Positions 33,457 to 43,184 of a stretch of DNA of 64,000 bases are shown in pieces; positions within the stretch are counted from its first letter, which is position 1, and each line of letters starts with the position of its first letter. The translations under genes and the position numbers were made by a program. The notes beneath the pieces were generated by a model. It was not told where the DNA came from. It searched no databases and saw only the letters and a list, made by a program, of their open reading frames with translations. The stretch is from Rhodopseudomonas_A palustris_F (lineage in GTDB: Bacteria > Pseudomonadota > Alphaproteobacteria > Rhizobiales > Xanthobacteraceae), in contig NC_007925.1 in NCBI RefSeq assembly GCF_000013745.1, positions 3,596,001 to 3,660,000 on the forward strand. The letters run 5' to 3'.

Positions 33457-36057
33457 ATGACCGACCCGACCAATAAACGCCTCGCCAACGACCTGCCCGG
33501 CTACCAGCCCGCCGCGGGCGGCATCGCCGCGCGGGCTCGCGCCCAGGCGATGCCGGCCTATCTCGCCGGCCTCAATCCCGAGCAGAGCGACGCGGTGCAG
33601 ACGCTGGACGGCCCGGTGCTGGTGCTGGCCGGCGCCGGCACCGGCAAGACCCGGGTGCTGACCTCGCGGATCGCCCATATCCTGTCCTCGGGCCGCGCCC
33701 GCCCCGGCGAAATCCTCTCGGTGACCTTCACCAACAAGGCCGCGCGCGAGATGAAGCTACGGCTGGGGCAAATGCTCGGCCAAGCCGTCGAGGGCATGCC
33801 GTGGCTCGGCACCTTCCATTCGATCGGCGGCCGCATCCTGCGCTATCACGCCGAGCTGGTGCAGCTGACCTCCAACTTCACCGTGCTCGACACCGACGAC
33901 CAGATCCGGCTGTTGAAGCAATTGCTCGCCGCCGACAATATCGACGACAAGCGCTGGCCGGCGCGGATGCTGGCCGGCTTGATCGACGGCTGGAAAAATC
34001 GCGGGCTGACGCCGTCGCAGGTGCCGGCCGGCGAAGCCGCGGTGTTCGGCAACGGCCGCGGCGGCAAGCTCTACGCCGCCTATCAGGAGCGGCTGAAGGT
34101 GCTGAACGCGGCGGATTTCGGCGATCTGTTGCTGGAGGACATCCGGCTGTTCCGCGAACATCCCGACGTGCTGCGGCAGTATCAGCAACGCTTCAAGTAC
34201 ATCCTGGTCGACGAATATCAGGACACCAACGTCGCGCAATATCTCTGGCTGCGGCTGCTGGCGCAGGCGCCGTCGTCGCCAAAGAATTCCTCCATCCTTC
34301 GAGACGCCGCGCTGCGCGCGGCTCCTCAGCATGACGGTGCAGAGACTATCGCCAGCGCAGGCACTGACTTAGTCCCTCACCCTGAGGAGCGCGGGCAAGG
34401 CCCGCGCGTCTCGAAGGGCGAGGCCGAGCCGCCCGCCGCATCCTCGCCGCCGAAAAACATCTGCTGCGTCGGCGACGACGATCAGTCGATCTACGGCTGG
34501 CGCGGCGCCGAGGTCGACAACATCCTGCGCTTCGACCACGACTTCCCCGGCGCGAAAATCATCCGGCTGGAGCGCAATTATCGCTCCACCGGCCACATCC
34601 TCGCCGCCGCCTCGCATCTGATCGCGCACAATGAAGGCCGGCTCGGCAAGACGCTGCGCACCGAGGACGTCGACGGCGAGAAGGTCACCGTCACCGGCTC
34701 GTGGGATTCCGAAGAGGAAGCCCGCGCGATCGGCGAAGAGATCGAGCAGCTGCAGCGCGACGGCCACAAGCTCAACGACATTGCGATCTTGGTGCGCGCC
34801 TCGTTCCAGATGCGCGAATTCGAAGATCGTTTCGTCACGCTCGGCCTGCCCTACCGGGTGATCGGCGGCCCGCGGTTCTACGAGCGCGCCGAAATCCGCG
34901 ACGCACTGGCTTACTTGCGGGTGATCAATTCGCCGGCCGACGACCTCGCCTTCGAGCGCATCGTCAACGTGCCGAAGCGCGGGCTCGGCGACGCCACCGT
35001 GCAGCTGCTGCACGACCATGCCAGGAAGCGCAAGATCCCGTTGACCGAAGCCGCGCGCGCGATCGTCGACAGCGACGAATTGAAACCGAAGGCCCGCGGC
35101 AGCCTGCGCGAGCTGATGACCTCGTTCGAGCGCTGGCGGATGCAGCGCGAGGTGAAGACGCATACCGAACTCGCCGAGATCGTGCTCGACGAGAGCGGCT
35201 ACACCGAGATGTGGCAGAAGGACCGCTCCGCCGACGCCGCCGGCCGGCTGGAGAACTTGAAGGAATTGGTCCGCTCGATGGAAGAGTTCGAGAACCTGCA
35301 GGGCTTTCTCGAACATATCTCGCTGGTGATGGACCGCGAGGGCGGCGCCGACGACGACGCGGTGAGCGTGATGACGTTGCATTCCGCCAAGGGCTTGGAA
35401 TTCGACAGCGTGTTTCTGCCGGGCTGGGAAGAAGGGCTGTTTCCGCATCAGCGCGCGCTCGACGAACAGGGCCGCGCCGGGCTCGAGGAAGAGCGCCGCC
35501 TCGCCCATGTCGGCATCACCCGCGCCCGCAAGCGGGCCAAGTTGTACTTCGCCTCCAACCGGCGGATTCACGGCACCTGGAACACGACGCTGCCGTCGCG
35601 CTTTCTCGACGAACTGCCGGCCGATCATGTCGAGATCACCGAATCCAAGGGCGGCTCCGGCTGGGGCGGCGCCGGCGGCTACGGCTCGTCGCGGTTCGAC
35701 AATATGGAATCCTTCGGCTCGAGCTACACCACGCCGGGCTGGCAGCGCGCCCAGGCCAACCGTGCCAAGAACAGCCGCGGCGGCGGAAGTAACGGCTTCA
35801 GCGAAGAGCAGTCGCCGTTCTCGTCGTCACGCGGCGAGTCGGATCATTTCGCCAAGAAGCGCGCGCCGCTGACCATCGAGGGCGAGTTGGTGGCGAAATC
35901 CACTGGTGCGGCGTCGGACTATGCGCTGAAGGACCGGGTGTTTCACCAGAAGTTCGGCTACGGCCAGGTGGTGCGGGTCGACGGCAACAAACTCACCATC
36001 GCCTTCGACAAGGCCGGCGAAAAGAAGGTGGTCGATAGTTTCGTGGAGCGGGTGTAG
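33457..36057 (+). CDS. uvrD: ATP-dependent DNA helicase UvrD/PcrA
   Basis: An 866-residue superfamily 1A helicase acting in repair and replication. Walker A 'AGAGTGKTR' is at ~57-65, Walker B 'LVDEYQDTN' at ~250-258, motif III 'VGDDDQSIYGWRG' at ~338-350, 'LERNYRS' follows, and 'VMTLHSAKGLEFDSVFLPGWEEGLFPH' and 'RLAHVGITRARK' are in the C-terminal half. The C-terminal ~60 residues form the PcrA-type Tudor-like domain ('DRVFHQKFGYGQVVRVDGNKLTIAFDKAGEKKV'). Unusually, residues ~279-323, between motifs II and III, are encoded by a genomic palindromic repeat (34291-34424). Confidence 0.97.
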   Translation: MTDPTNKRLANDLPGYQPAAGGIAARARAQAMPAYLAGLNPEQSDAVQTLDGPVLVLAGAGTGKTRVLTSRIAHILSSGRARPGEILSVTFTNKAAREMKLRLGQMLGQAVEGMPWLGTFHSIGGRILRYHAELVQLTSNFTVLDTDDQIRLLKQLLAADNIDDKRWPARMLAGLIDGWKNRGLTPSQVPAGEAAVFGNGRGGKLYAAYQERLKVLNAADFGDLLLEDIRLFREHPDVLRQYQQRFKYILVDEYQDTNVAQYLWLRLLAQAPSSPKNSSILRDAALRAAPQHDGAETIASAGTDLVPHPEERGQGPRVSKGEAEPPAASSPPKNICCVGDDDQSIYGWRGAEVDNILRFDHDFPGAKIIRLERNYRSTGHILAAASHLIAHNEGRLGKTLRTEDVDGEKVTVTGSWDSEEEARAIGEEIEQLQRDGHKLNDIAILVRASFQMREFEDRFVTLGLPYRVIGGPRFYERAEIRDALAYLRVINSPADDLAFERIVNVPKRGLGDATVQLLHDHARKRKIPLTEAARAIVDSDELKPKARGSLRELMTSFERWRMQREVKTHTELAEIVLDESGYTEMWQKDRSADAAGRLENLKELVRSMEEFENLQGFLEHISLVMDREGGADDDAVSVMTLHSAKGLEFDSVFLPGWEEGLFPHQRALDEQGRAGLEEERRLAHVGITRARKRAKLYFASNRRIHGTWNTTLPSRFLDELPADHVEITESKGGSGWGGAGGYGSSRFDNMESFGSSYTTPGWQRAQANRAKNSRGGGSNGFSEEQSPFSSSRGESDHFAKKRAPLTIEGELVAKSTGAASDYALKDRVFHQKFGYGQVVRVDGNKLTIAFDKAGEKKVVDSFVERV
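34291..34424. repeat. Palindromic repeat inside the uvrD coding sequence
   Basis: 'catccttcgagacgccgcgc...gcggctcctcagcatgacgg' and 'cctcaccctgaggagcgcgg...gcgcgtctcgaaggg' are the arms of the same repeat family found in spacers at 1171-1526, 8829-8978 and 50641-50764. It is read through in frame, adding about 45 Ala/Glu/Pro-rich residues. Confidence 0.9.
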
Positions 36058-36077
36058 TATCTTTGCTAGCAGATCGT

Positions 36078-36108
36078 CTCAGCGCCAGCATAAAATGCCG
36101 GCGCTGAG
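36078..36108 (+). terminator. Hairpin after uvrD
   Basis: CTCAGCGCCAGCAT-aaa-ATGCCGGCGCTGAG forms a 14-bp stem with one mismatch, 21 bases after the uvrD stop. No T-run follows. It separates uvrD from the hicA remnant. Confidence 0.6.
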
Positions 36109-36117
36109 GGGCTCGCT

Positions 36118-36210
36118 ATGTTGAAGGATAGCCGCGCCCACCCGAGACGGGACATTGCGCTTGGGACAGTCGTTAGTATTTATCGGCAGGCAGGTTGGAG
36201 CAAAGATTGA
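36118..36210 (+). pseudogene. Truncated HicA toxin gene (C-terminal remnant)
   Basis: A 30-codon frame whose residues 8-30 read like the end of HicA mRNA interferases: H-P-R-R-D-I-A-L-G-T-V-V-S-I-Y-R-Q-A-G-W (compare 'HPrkdIp.GTlrsIyrQAG'). The N-terminal half with the catalytic Gly-x-His region is missing; a stop lies in frame at 36091. Its TGA overlaps the ATG of the HicB gene (TGATG), the normal hicA-hicB junction. This is the decayed toxin of a HicAB pair. It is too short for usual gene callers. Confidence 0.75.
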
Positions 36211-36503
36211 TGCCCCACTATATTGCATTGATCCATAAGGATCCCGACAGCTGCTACGGCGTGTCTTTCCCGGACATCGCAGGCGTTATCACGGCGGGGG
36301 ATACGCTCGACGAAGCCATGCAGCAGGCCACAGAGGTGCTGAGTTTTGCTGCGGAGGACTGGGTCAATGCCGATGGCTCGCCCGGCTTTCGCCCACCTCG
36401 AACCATCGATCAGTTGCGGCAGGACCACGAATTTGCTGAGGATGCGAAGGACGCGATGATCGCGGTCATCGAATTTCCAGCGCAAGCGCATGCCGCGGAA
36501 TAG
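36210..36503 (+). CDS. HicB-like antitoxin, partner of the decayed HicA
   Basis: A 97-residue protein of the HicB_like partial RNase H fold: 'MPHYIALIHKDPDSCYGVSFPDIAGVITAGDTLDEAMQQATEVL' is the family's N-terminal pattern. There is no clear C-terminal DNA-binding domain. ATG 36210 overlaps the hicA remnant's stop and has GGAG upstream; a TTG five codons earlier is an alternative. With the toxin broken it may be an orphan antitoxin. A paralogue follows at 36542. Confidence 0.9.
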   Translation: MPHYIALIHKDPDSCYGVSFPDIAGVITAGDTLDEAMQQATEVLSFAAEDWVNADGSPGFRPPRTIDQLRQDHEFAEDAKDAMIAVIEFPAQAHAAE

Positions 36504-36541
36504 CGCCATCCTTCAACCGATACTCGCAGGCTGACTTCACC

Positions 36542-36820
36542 ATGCCACTCTACATCGCCGTGATCCGCGACCGCGCCGGCCATTTCACCGTGTCGTTTCC
36601 CGACATACCGGGCCTGATCACCGCCGGCGACGACTATGACGAAGCGCTCGAGGAAGCCATCGAGGCGCTGGAAGCCGCCGGCGAGGACTGGACCAACCCG
36701 GATGGCTCGACCGGGCTGAAAGCACCGCGGCCTTTCGAAGAGCTGCAGCGCGATCCGGCGTTCGTGGCGCTGGCCGACGGGGCGACGCTGGTCGAGATCG
36801 AGTGGCCGGTGGCGGACTGA
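36542..36820 (+). CDS. Second HicB-like protein
   Basis: A 92-residue paralogue of the preceding gene, clearly alignable ('MPLYIAVIRDRAGHFTVSFPDIPGLITAGDDYDEALEEAIEALEAAGEDW'). No HicA-like frame lies next to it. It is 38 bases downstream of the first hicB-like gene, so the two probably share a transcript and arose by tandem duplication or successive capture. Confidence 0.9.
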   Translation: MPLYIAVIRDRAGHFTVSFPDIPGLITAGDDYDEALEEAIEALEAAGEDWTNPDGSTGLKAPRPFEELQRDPAFVALADGATLVEIEWPVAD

Positions 36821-36847
36821 GCGGTCCCGGGCGACCTCAAACATCGA

Positions 36848-37348
36848 TCAACGCCGCTGTGCGGTGCCGTGTCGCTTGGCGCGCGAACGTGAACTGGCCT
36901 TGCCCCGCGACGTTGCAGCGCGGCTGCGCGCCTCCGGCTCCGCCTTGTCCGGCACGGCCTCCTCGGTGACCGGCGGGGCGATGCTGGCGAACGACTGCTG
37001 CAGCGTATCGAGCCTGGCGTTCAGCGCAGCGACGCGGTCCGAGGCCTTCTTGGATTCGGCCTGTTGCTCCCGCAGCAGATCCTGCACCACCTGCAACTGA
37101 TCGATCGCCTGTTCCTGCGAAATCTGCAGCGCCTTGGTGGTCTCGAGCAATTCTTCGAGCTGCGGATTTTTCGGCGGCGGCGCCAGTTTGGCGAGCGTCG
37201 GGGCGACCGGATCGGCGGTGATCCGCCACGCCACCGCGCCGCCGACGATCAACAGCGCCGCCATCGCCGCAACCAGCAGCCGCTTCGTCGGATCGCCGGC
37301 GCCGCGACTCGTACGCTCGACCGGCTCGGACGGCAGGGATTCAACCAT
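36848..37348 (-). CDS. Uncharacterised membrane-anchored coiled-coil protein
   Basis: A 166-residue protein of unknown function. One membrane segment ('LLVAAMAALLIVGGAVAW', about residues 25-42) is followed by a long heptad-like helix ('PQLEELLETTKALQISQEQ...LNARLDTLQQSF') and an Ala/Arg/Ser-rich basic tail. ATG at 37348 is the only internal start near the membrane segment, although no strong ribosome site is seen; a TTG start at 37405 would add 19 residues. It is convergent with the hicB-like pair. Confidence 0.75.
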   Translation of the reverse strand: MVESLPSEPVERTSRGAGDPTKRLLVAAMAALLIVGGAVAWRITADPVAPTLAKLAPPPKNPQLEELLETTKALQISQEQAIDQLQVVQDLLREQQAESKKASDRVAALNARLDTLQQSFASIAPPVTEEAVPDKAEPEARSRAATSRGKASSRSRAKRHGTAQRR

Positions 37349-37573
37349 GCGTGGTAACGTCGTCGCGGCGTCCAGGTTCCACCGCGCTGCCGCGTCGCGG
37401 CTCAACCGGGCCGGCTAAGTCATTGCAAACACGAGGCCGGGCGACGATTGCCCGGGCCGGATTGCAAACCGCTGGCGCAGTTCCTATTTGAGCCGTCCCC
37501 CGCGCCCTCCTGCGCCGCGCCGCCTCGGCCTACGCTTTCGCCGATCATCGCCCTGTCAGACCCGAAGAGCTTG

Positions 37574-38490
<917 letters not shown>

Positions 38491-38494
<4 letters not shown>

Positions 38495-39258
38495 TCATGA
38501 ACCACCGGGCAGTACGTGCAATCTACCTGTTCGAAATGGCGCGGACCTGGCGCACGCTGTTGCAAAGCGTGGTGTCGCCGGTGCTGTCGACCTCGCTGTA
38601 TTTCGTGGTGTTCGGCGCCGCGATCGGCTCGCGCATCACCCAGATCGAGGGCGTCAGCTACGGCACCTTCATCGTGCCCGGGCTGATCATGCTGTCGATC
38701 CTGACCCAGAGCGTATCCAACGCCTCGTTCGGGATCTACTTTCCGAAGTTCTCCGGCACCATCTACGAATTATTGTCGGCGCCGGTGTCGTTCTTCGAAG
38801 CCGTGCTGGGTTACGTCGGCGCCGCCGCCAGCAAATCCATCATCCTCGGGCTGATCATCCTCGCCACCGCCTGGCTGTTCGTGCCGCTGCACGTCATGCA
38901 TCCGTTCTGGATGCTCACCTTCCTGGTGCTGACCGCGGTGACCTTCAGCCTGTTCGGCTTCATCATCGGGGTATGGGCCGGCAATTTCGAGCAGCTGCAG
39001 GTGATTCCGCTGTTGGTGATCGCGCCTTTGACCTTTCTCGGCGGCAGCTTCTACTCGATCAACATGCTGCCGGAAGCCTGGCAGACCGTCGCGCTGTTCA
39101 ATCCGGTGGTGTATCTGATCAGCGGCTTCCGCTGGAGCTTCTATGAAATCTCCGACGTCAGCTTGGGCGCCAGCCTCGGCATTACGCTGGGCTTCCTGGC
39201 GATCTGCATGGCCACGGTGTGGTGGATCTTCAAGACCGGCTATCGGCTGAAGAACTGA
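38491..39258 (+). CDS. ABC-2 type permease (YadH-like)
   Basis: A 255-residue membrane protein with six hydrophobic segments and the ABC-2 signature region 'LGGSFYSINMLPEAWQTVALFNPVVYLISGFRW'. It starts 'MIMNHRAVRAIYLFEMARTWRTLLQSVVSPVLSTSLYFVVFG', typical of YadH. It pairs with the ATPase gene upstream (four-base overlap) as a homodimeric exporter. Confidence 0.95.
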
Positions 39259-39284
39259 CGAGCGGCAAACCAGCCGCACAAACA

Positions 39285-39323
39285 CAAAAAAGCGCGGCCC
39301 GATCGGACCGCGCTTTGCTGTTT
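39285..39323. terminator. Bidirectional intrinsic terminator
   Basis: AAAGCGCGG (39289-39297) pairs with CCGCGCTTT (39308-39316). It is flanked by an A-run on the left and T-rich sequence on the right. It lies between two convergent genes and can end both transcripts. Confidence 0.88.
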
Positions 39324-39335
39324 CAGCGAGGACTG

Positions 39336-39677
39336 TTAGCGATAGCAGCGATAATGGCCGCTACGGGTGTAGTAACCGCGGCAACGCGGGCCGCGATGGC
39401 CGCGACGGTAGCCGCGATCCGGCACGCCGAGCACGCCGTTGACGCCACCGACCACGCCGCCGACACCGGCACCGATGGCGCCGCCGACCACGCCGCCGAC
39501 CGGACCGGCCGCCCGATTGCCTTCGCGGGAGCCGCGCTCGGCGCCGCCGATGATGCCCTGGGCGTTACCGGTGTGAGGAATCGCCAGCAACGCCAGCGCA
39601 AGCGCGGCGGTCGCCAGCAACAGCTTCGCGGGTGAGCGGTCCGAACGAAGCGCGAGCGTCGAAATCGTGGTCTTCAT
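39336..39677 (-). CDS. Small secreted glycine-rich protein
   Basis: A 113-residue protein. The N-terminal signal peptide has a hydrophobic core 'LLLATAALALALLAIP' and likely cleavage after 'GNA'. A Gly/Val repeat resembling a glycine-zipper follows ('GPVGGVVGGAIGAGVGGVVGGVNGVLG'), then a basic, Cys-containing end. It is probably periplasmic or outer-membrane associated; function is unknown. GGAGGA precedes the ATG. An EcfG-like promoter (39730-39754) suggests stress induction. Confidence 0.85.
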   Translation of the reverse strand: MKTTISTLALRSDRSPAKLLLATAALALALLAIPHTGNAQGIIGGAERGSREGNRAAGPVGGVVGGAIGAGVGGVVGGVNGVLGVPDRGYRRGHRGPRCRGYYTRSGHYRCYR

Positions 39678-39729
39678 GATTGGAATCCTCCGGTGGCCGT
39701 CCCCTGTCCCGTTCGGGACGCGCCATTGT

Positions 39730-39754
39730 AACCCGGTGGCGGAACGAAAGTTCC
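39730..39754 (-). promoter_or_regulatory. EcfG-like promoter of the glycine-rich protein gene
   Basis: On the minus strand GGAAC (39754-39750), 16 bases, GGTT (39733-39730), one base off the CGTT -10. It shares GGAACTTTCGTTCC with the DUF1328 promoter. Confidence 0.6.
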
Positions 39755-39925
39755 ATCATCGAGCGCCCTCCCGACGACTTGCGACCGATTTTTGCCGCGC
39801 CATGCTGCCGCCATCACGGCCGCTTAACGATGCAATGAGCCGCCCCTGGAAACTTTTGCGACCGATGTGCATATAGCTGGGACGGAGTGTGCACTTCGGA
39901 TCAGGGCCAGGAGGCCAGACTTCAC

Positions 39926-40681
39926 ATGCGTTGGTATCTCGTTGCGTTATCCGCCCTGATGATTCTGCTCGGCGGCAGCAGCCTCGTGCAGGCCAAAGTC
40001 GCGATCGCCGTCGACAAGGACGCGCAGCAAATGACCGTCGCGGTCGACGGCGTCGAACGCTATCGCTGGCCGGTGTCGACCGGCAATCCGTCGCACGAAA
40101 CCCCGAACGGCAGTTTCCGCGCCTTCCGCATGGAGGAAGACCACTACTCCAAGGAATTCGACGACGCGCCGATGCCGCACTCGATCTTCTTCACCAAGGT
40201 CGGCCACGCCATTCACGGCACCGATTCGGTCGGCCGGCTCGGCACCCCGGCCTCGCATGGCTGCGTCCGGCTGTCCCGCGCCAATGCCTCGACGCTCTAC
40301 GCGCTGGTGCAGAGCGAAGGCGTGCTCAACACCACCGTCAGCCTGACCGGCTCGGCGCAGGTCGCGCTGGCGCGCAATCCGAAGCCGAAAGCCAACACCG
40401 CGGTGGCCCGTCGCGCCCCGGATTACGACGGCGTCGGCGCGCCGGTCGAACTCGCGCCGCAGCCGGCACCGCGCCGGATCGTGCCTCAGGTCGCCGATGA
40501 CGGCTACATCACTCCGGCCGACGGCAGCTCCGATCAGGCGCGCTATCCGGCCCCGCGCGGCTATCGCCGCTACGACGACGCGCAAGCCGCGCCGCAGCCG
40601 CAAACCCAGTATTACGGCGCGCGGGTCTATGCGCCGCGGCAATATTATCAGCCGCGCGGCTATTACGGCTACTACGACTAA
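39926..40681 (+). CDS. L,D-transpeptidase (YkuD domain)
   Basis: A 251-residue secreted protein. The signal peptide ends near 'LVQA'. The YkuD catalytic motif reads 'HAIHGTDSVGRLGTPASHGCVRLS' with the nucleophilic Cys about residue 114. The C-terminal ~100 residues are low complexity, rich in Pro, Arg, Gln and Tyr. The family makes 3-3 cross-links in peptidoglycan or attaches proteins to it. ATG 39926 has AGGAGG upstream and starts the signal peptide. There is no close operon partner. Confidence 0.94.
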   Translation: MRWYLVALSALMILLGGSSLVQAKVAIAVDKDAQQMTVAVDGVERYRWPVSTGNPSHETPNGSFRAFRMEEDHYSKEFDDAPMPHSIFFTKVGHAIHGTDSVGRLGTPASHGCVRLSRANASTLYALVQSEGVLNTTVSLTGSAQVALARNPKPKANTAVARRAPDYDGVGAPVELAPQPAPRRIVPQVADDGYITPADGSSDQARYPAPRGYRRYDDAQAAPQPQTQYYGARVYAPRQYYQPRGYYGYYD

Positions 40682-40709
40682 GCCGGCCGGTCGGCGGGGC
40701 GCGGCGGCG

Positions 40710-42989
40710 TCACTGCTCGCCGTCGCGTAACCGCCGCCACACCGCGCCGAGCACGTTGGAATAGTCGTCGGTCCACACCCGCTGGGTTTTGTCGGCCGGG
40801 GTCGCCGCCCATTTGTCCGACGAGGCGACCGCACCGACATCGGCGGCGGCCGCCGCCGACAGCACCACCGAGGTCGAGAAGATGTACTCGGCGTCGCGGC
40901 CGGAATCCTCCGAATAGACCCAGCTCTTCAGCGCGTTGGCGTCGGCGATCCCGACCACCACGCTGGCCAGTTCGAGATGCCGGTTGGAGACGTGCATCAG
41001 CACCGCGCCCTGCGGCGCCAGCTTGGCCTTGTAGATCGCCATCGCCTCTTGGGTGGCCAGATGGATCGGAATCGCATCCGACGAATAGGCGTCGACGATG
41101 ATCAGGTCGTAGACCCCGTCCGGCTGCTGCGCGAAGGTCAGCCTGGCGTCGCCCATCACCGGCGCAAGATCCGGCGCGCAATTTTTCACGAAGCTGAAGT
41201 ATTTCGGATCGCGCGCGGTGTCGACCATCGACGGGTCGATCTCGAAGAACTTCCAGGCCTCGCCGGGCGCGGCGGCGCAGGTCAACGAGCCTGAGCCCAG
41301 CCCGATCACCGCGACGCGCAGCGGGGCGCCTTTGCGGGCGCGGATCGCGCTGATGCCCTGCCCGATGCCGCCGTCCTTGTAGTAATAGGAAATCGGCTCG
41401 GGCCGTCCGGTGACCGGCGAGCCGTCGTCGTTCAGCACTTTCTGCGCGCCGTGGATCGTGGTGCCGTGCATCAGCACGTGATACTGGCCGTTCGCCGTCA
41501 CCATGATCTTGTGGACGCCGAAGAAGCTGCGCACCGTGTCGACCCGGCCGTCCTCGTGCGGATAGGCGCGCAGCAGCACCAGCCCCAGCGCCACCGTGGC
41601 GAAGATCTTCCAACGGTTGGCGCGCAGCACCAGCGCGGCGATTACCGCCAGCATGGCGACGTCGCCGATCACCACCACCCGGTTGGTCTCGATCCATTCG
41701 AACAGCTTGCCGCCGGCGAACGCGGGCGCCAGCAGCGCCACCGCGACCGCGGCGAGCGCCAGCCAATACCAACGGGTCCAGCGCGGCGACGGCGCGACGC
41801 GGGCCGGCCGGCACAGCGCCGCCAGTGCCAACAGGATCGGATATTCGGCGATCCAGGAGAATGTGTAAGGCGCCAGCAGCCCGGCGAACAAGCCGCCGAC
41901 CATGCCGCCGAACGACAGCGCCACATAGAACCCGGTGAGATGGCGCGCCGCCGGACGGGTGCGCGCCAGCTCGCCGTGACAGGCCATCGCGATGATGAAG
42001 AAGCAGAGTTGATGGCCGCCGAGCGTCAGCAGCAGGTTCTGCTCGCCGCCATAGGCCAGCAGCACCAGCACCACCGCGATCGCGACCGGCTGCAGCGCCA
42101 GCATCCATTTGTGCGGCAACAACGGCCGCGACTGGAACACCAGCACCCAGGTCAACAGATACAGCGACAGCGGCAGCACCCATAACAGCGGCGCCGCGGC
42201 GACGTCGGTGGAGATATGCGCGGTCACGGCGATCAGCAGCCCGGAGGGCACCGCGGCGAGAAAGATCCAGCGCGCCCGCAGCGCCCAGGAGGGCGCCGGT
42301 GCGGCGACATCCTCGGCCTCGTCGCGCAGCGCCACCGCGGGCGACTGCAACAGCAGCCAGCCGCAGCCCAGGATCAACATGATCAGCACCGCGTAGCCGC
42401 CGGTCCAAACCAGATTCTGCACGTGCAGCGACAGCATCGGCTCCAGCAGCAGCGGATAGCACAATAGCGCCAGGAAGCTGCCGATGTTCGACGAGGCATA
42501 AAGGAAATACGGATCGTGGCCGGCGGGATGGCCGGTGCGCACGAACCAGGCCTGCAGCAGCGGATTGTTGGCGGCGAGCGCGAAGAACGGCAGCCCGATC
42601 GACACCGCGAACAAGGCGAGCAGCCAGAACGCGTAGCCGCTGGACGGCGGCGTGCCCCAACCGCCCGCGATCGACAGCGGCAGACCGAGAAACGCCACCA
42701 GCAGCAACAACAGATGCACCACCACCGGAATGGTGCGGCTCCGCAGCCGCATCAGGTAGTGCGCATAGGCGTAGCCGCCGAGCAGCAGCGATTGGAAGAA
42801 CACCATCGCCACCGACCACACCGCCGGCGAACCGCCGAGCCGCGGCAACACCATTTTGGTGAACAACGGCTGCACCGAAAAAAGCAACAGCGCGCTGGTG
42901 AAGATCGCCGCGGTATAGACCACCAGAATCAAGCCGTTGCGGGATTGGACGAGCGGTTCCGAGGCGGCGGCGGGCGTCGACGACGTCAT
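40710..42989 (-). CDS. Membrane-bound spermidine synthase-like protein
   Basis: A 759-residue fusion. The first ~460 residues form about 12 or more membrane segments ('LLLFSVQPLFTKMVLPRLGGSPAVWSVAMVFFQSLLLGGYAYAHYL' is typical of this group). The last ~300 form a spermidine-synthase-like domain: 'VIGLGSGSLTCAAAPGEAWKFFEIDPSMV', 'GDARLTF' and 'YDLIIVDAYSSDAIPIHL'. The architecture is known in many bacteria, but substrate and product are uncertain; it may not make spermidine. ATG at 42989. Confidence 0.92.
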   Translation of the reverse strand: MTSSTPAAASEPLVQSRNGLILVVYTAAIFTSALLLFSVQPLFTKMVLPRLGGSPAVWSVAMVFFQSLLLGGYAYAHYLMRLRSRTIPVVVHLLLLLVAFLGLPLSIAGGWGTPPSSGYAFWLLALFAVSIGLPFFALAANNPLLQAWFVRTGHPAGHDPYFLYASSNIGSFLALLCYPLLLEPMLSLHVQNLVWTGGYAVLIMLILGCGWLLLQSPAVALRDEAEDVAAPAPSWALRARWIFLAAVPSGLLIAVTAHISTDVAAAPLLWVLPLSLYLLTWVLVFQSRPLLPHKWMLALQPVAIAVVLVLLAYGGEQNLLLTLGGHQLCFFIIAMACHGELARTRPAARHLTGFYVALSFGGMVGGLFAGLLAPYTFSWIAEYPILLALAALCRPARVAPSPRWTRWYWLALAAVAVALLAPAFAGGKLFEWIETNRVVVIGDVAMLAVIAALVLRANRWKIFATVALGLVLLRAYPHEDGRVDTVRSFFGVHKIMVTANGQYHVLMHGTTIHGAQKVLNDDGSPVTGRPEPISYYYKDGGIGQGISAIRARKGAPLRVAVIGLGSGSLTCAAAPGEAWKFFEIDPSMVDTARDPKYFSFVKNCAPDLAPVMGDARLTFAQQPDGVYDLIIVDAYSSDAIPIHLATQEAMAIYKAKLAPQGAVLMHVSNRHLELASVVVGIADANALKSWVYSEDSGRDAEYIFSTSVVLSAAAAADVGAVASSDKWAATPADKTQRVWTDDYSNVLGAVWRRLRDGEQ

Positions 42990-43184
42990 GAGAACTCCAA
43001 CATGATCCGGCGGGCGCCGGGCGGTCGGCGGGCATCGCGCGAGCGATGAGCGAGACAGATGGACGAAGGTGTGCTGAGATCTAACATGCCCTGCTTGTGC
43101 CAGTCATCCAACTCTTCGATAAAGGCCCGCGCGTGGCGTGGCCGCCCGGGCCTTTGAATTTCACCGAACCGTCGTGAAGGCCAG

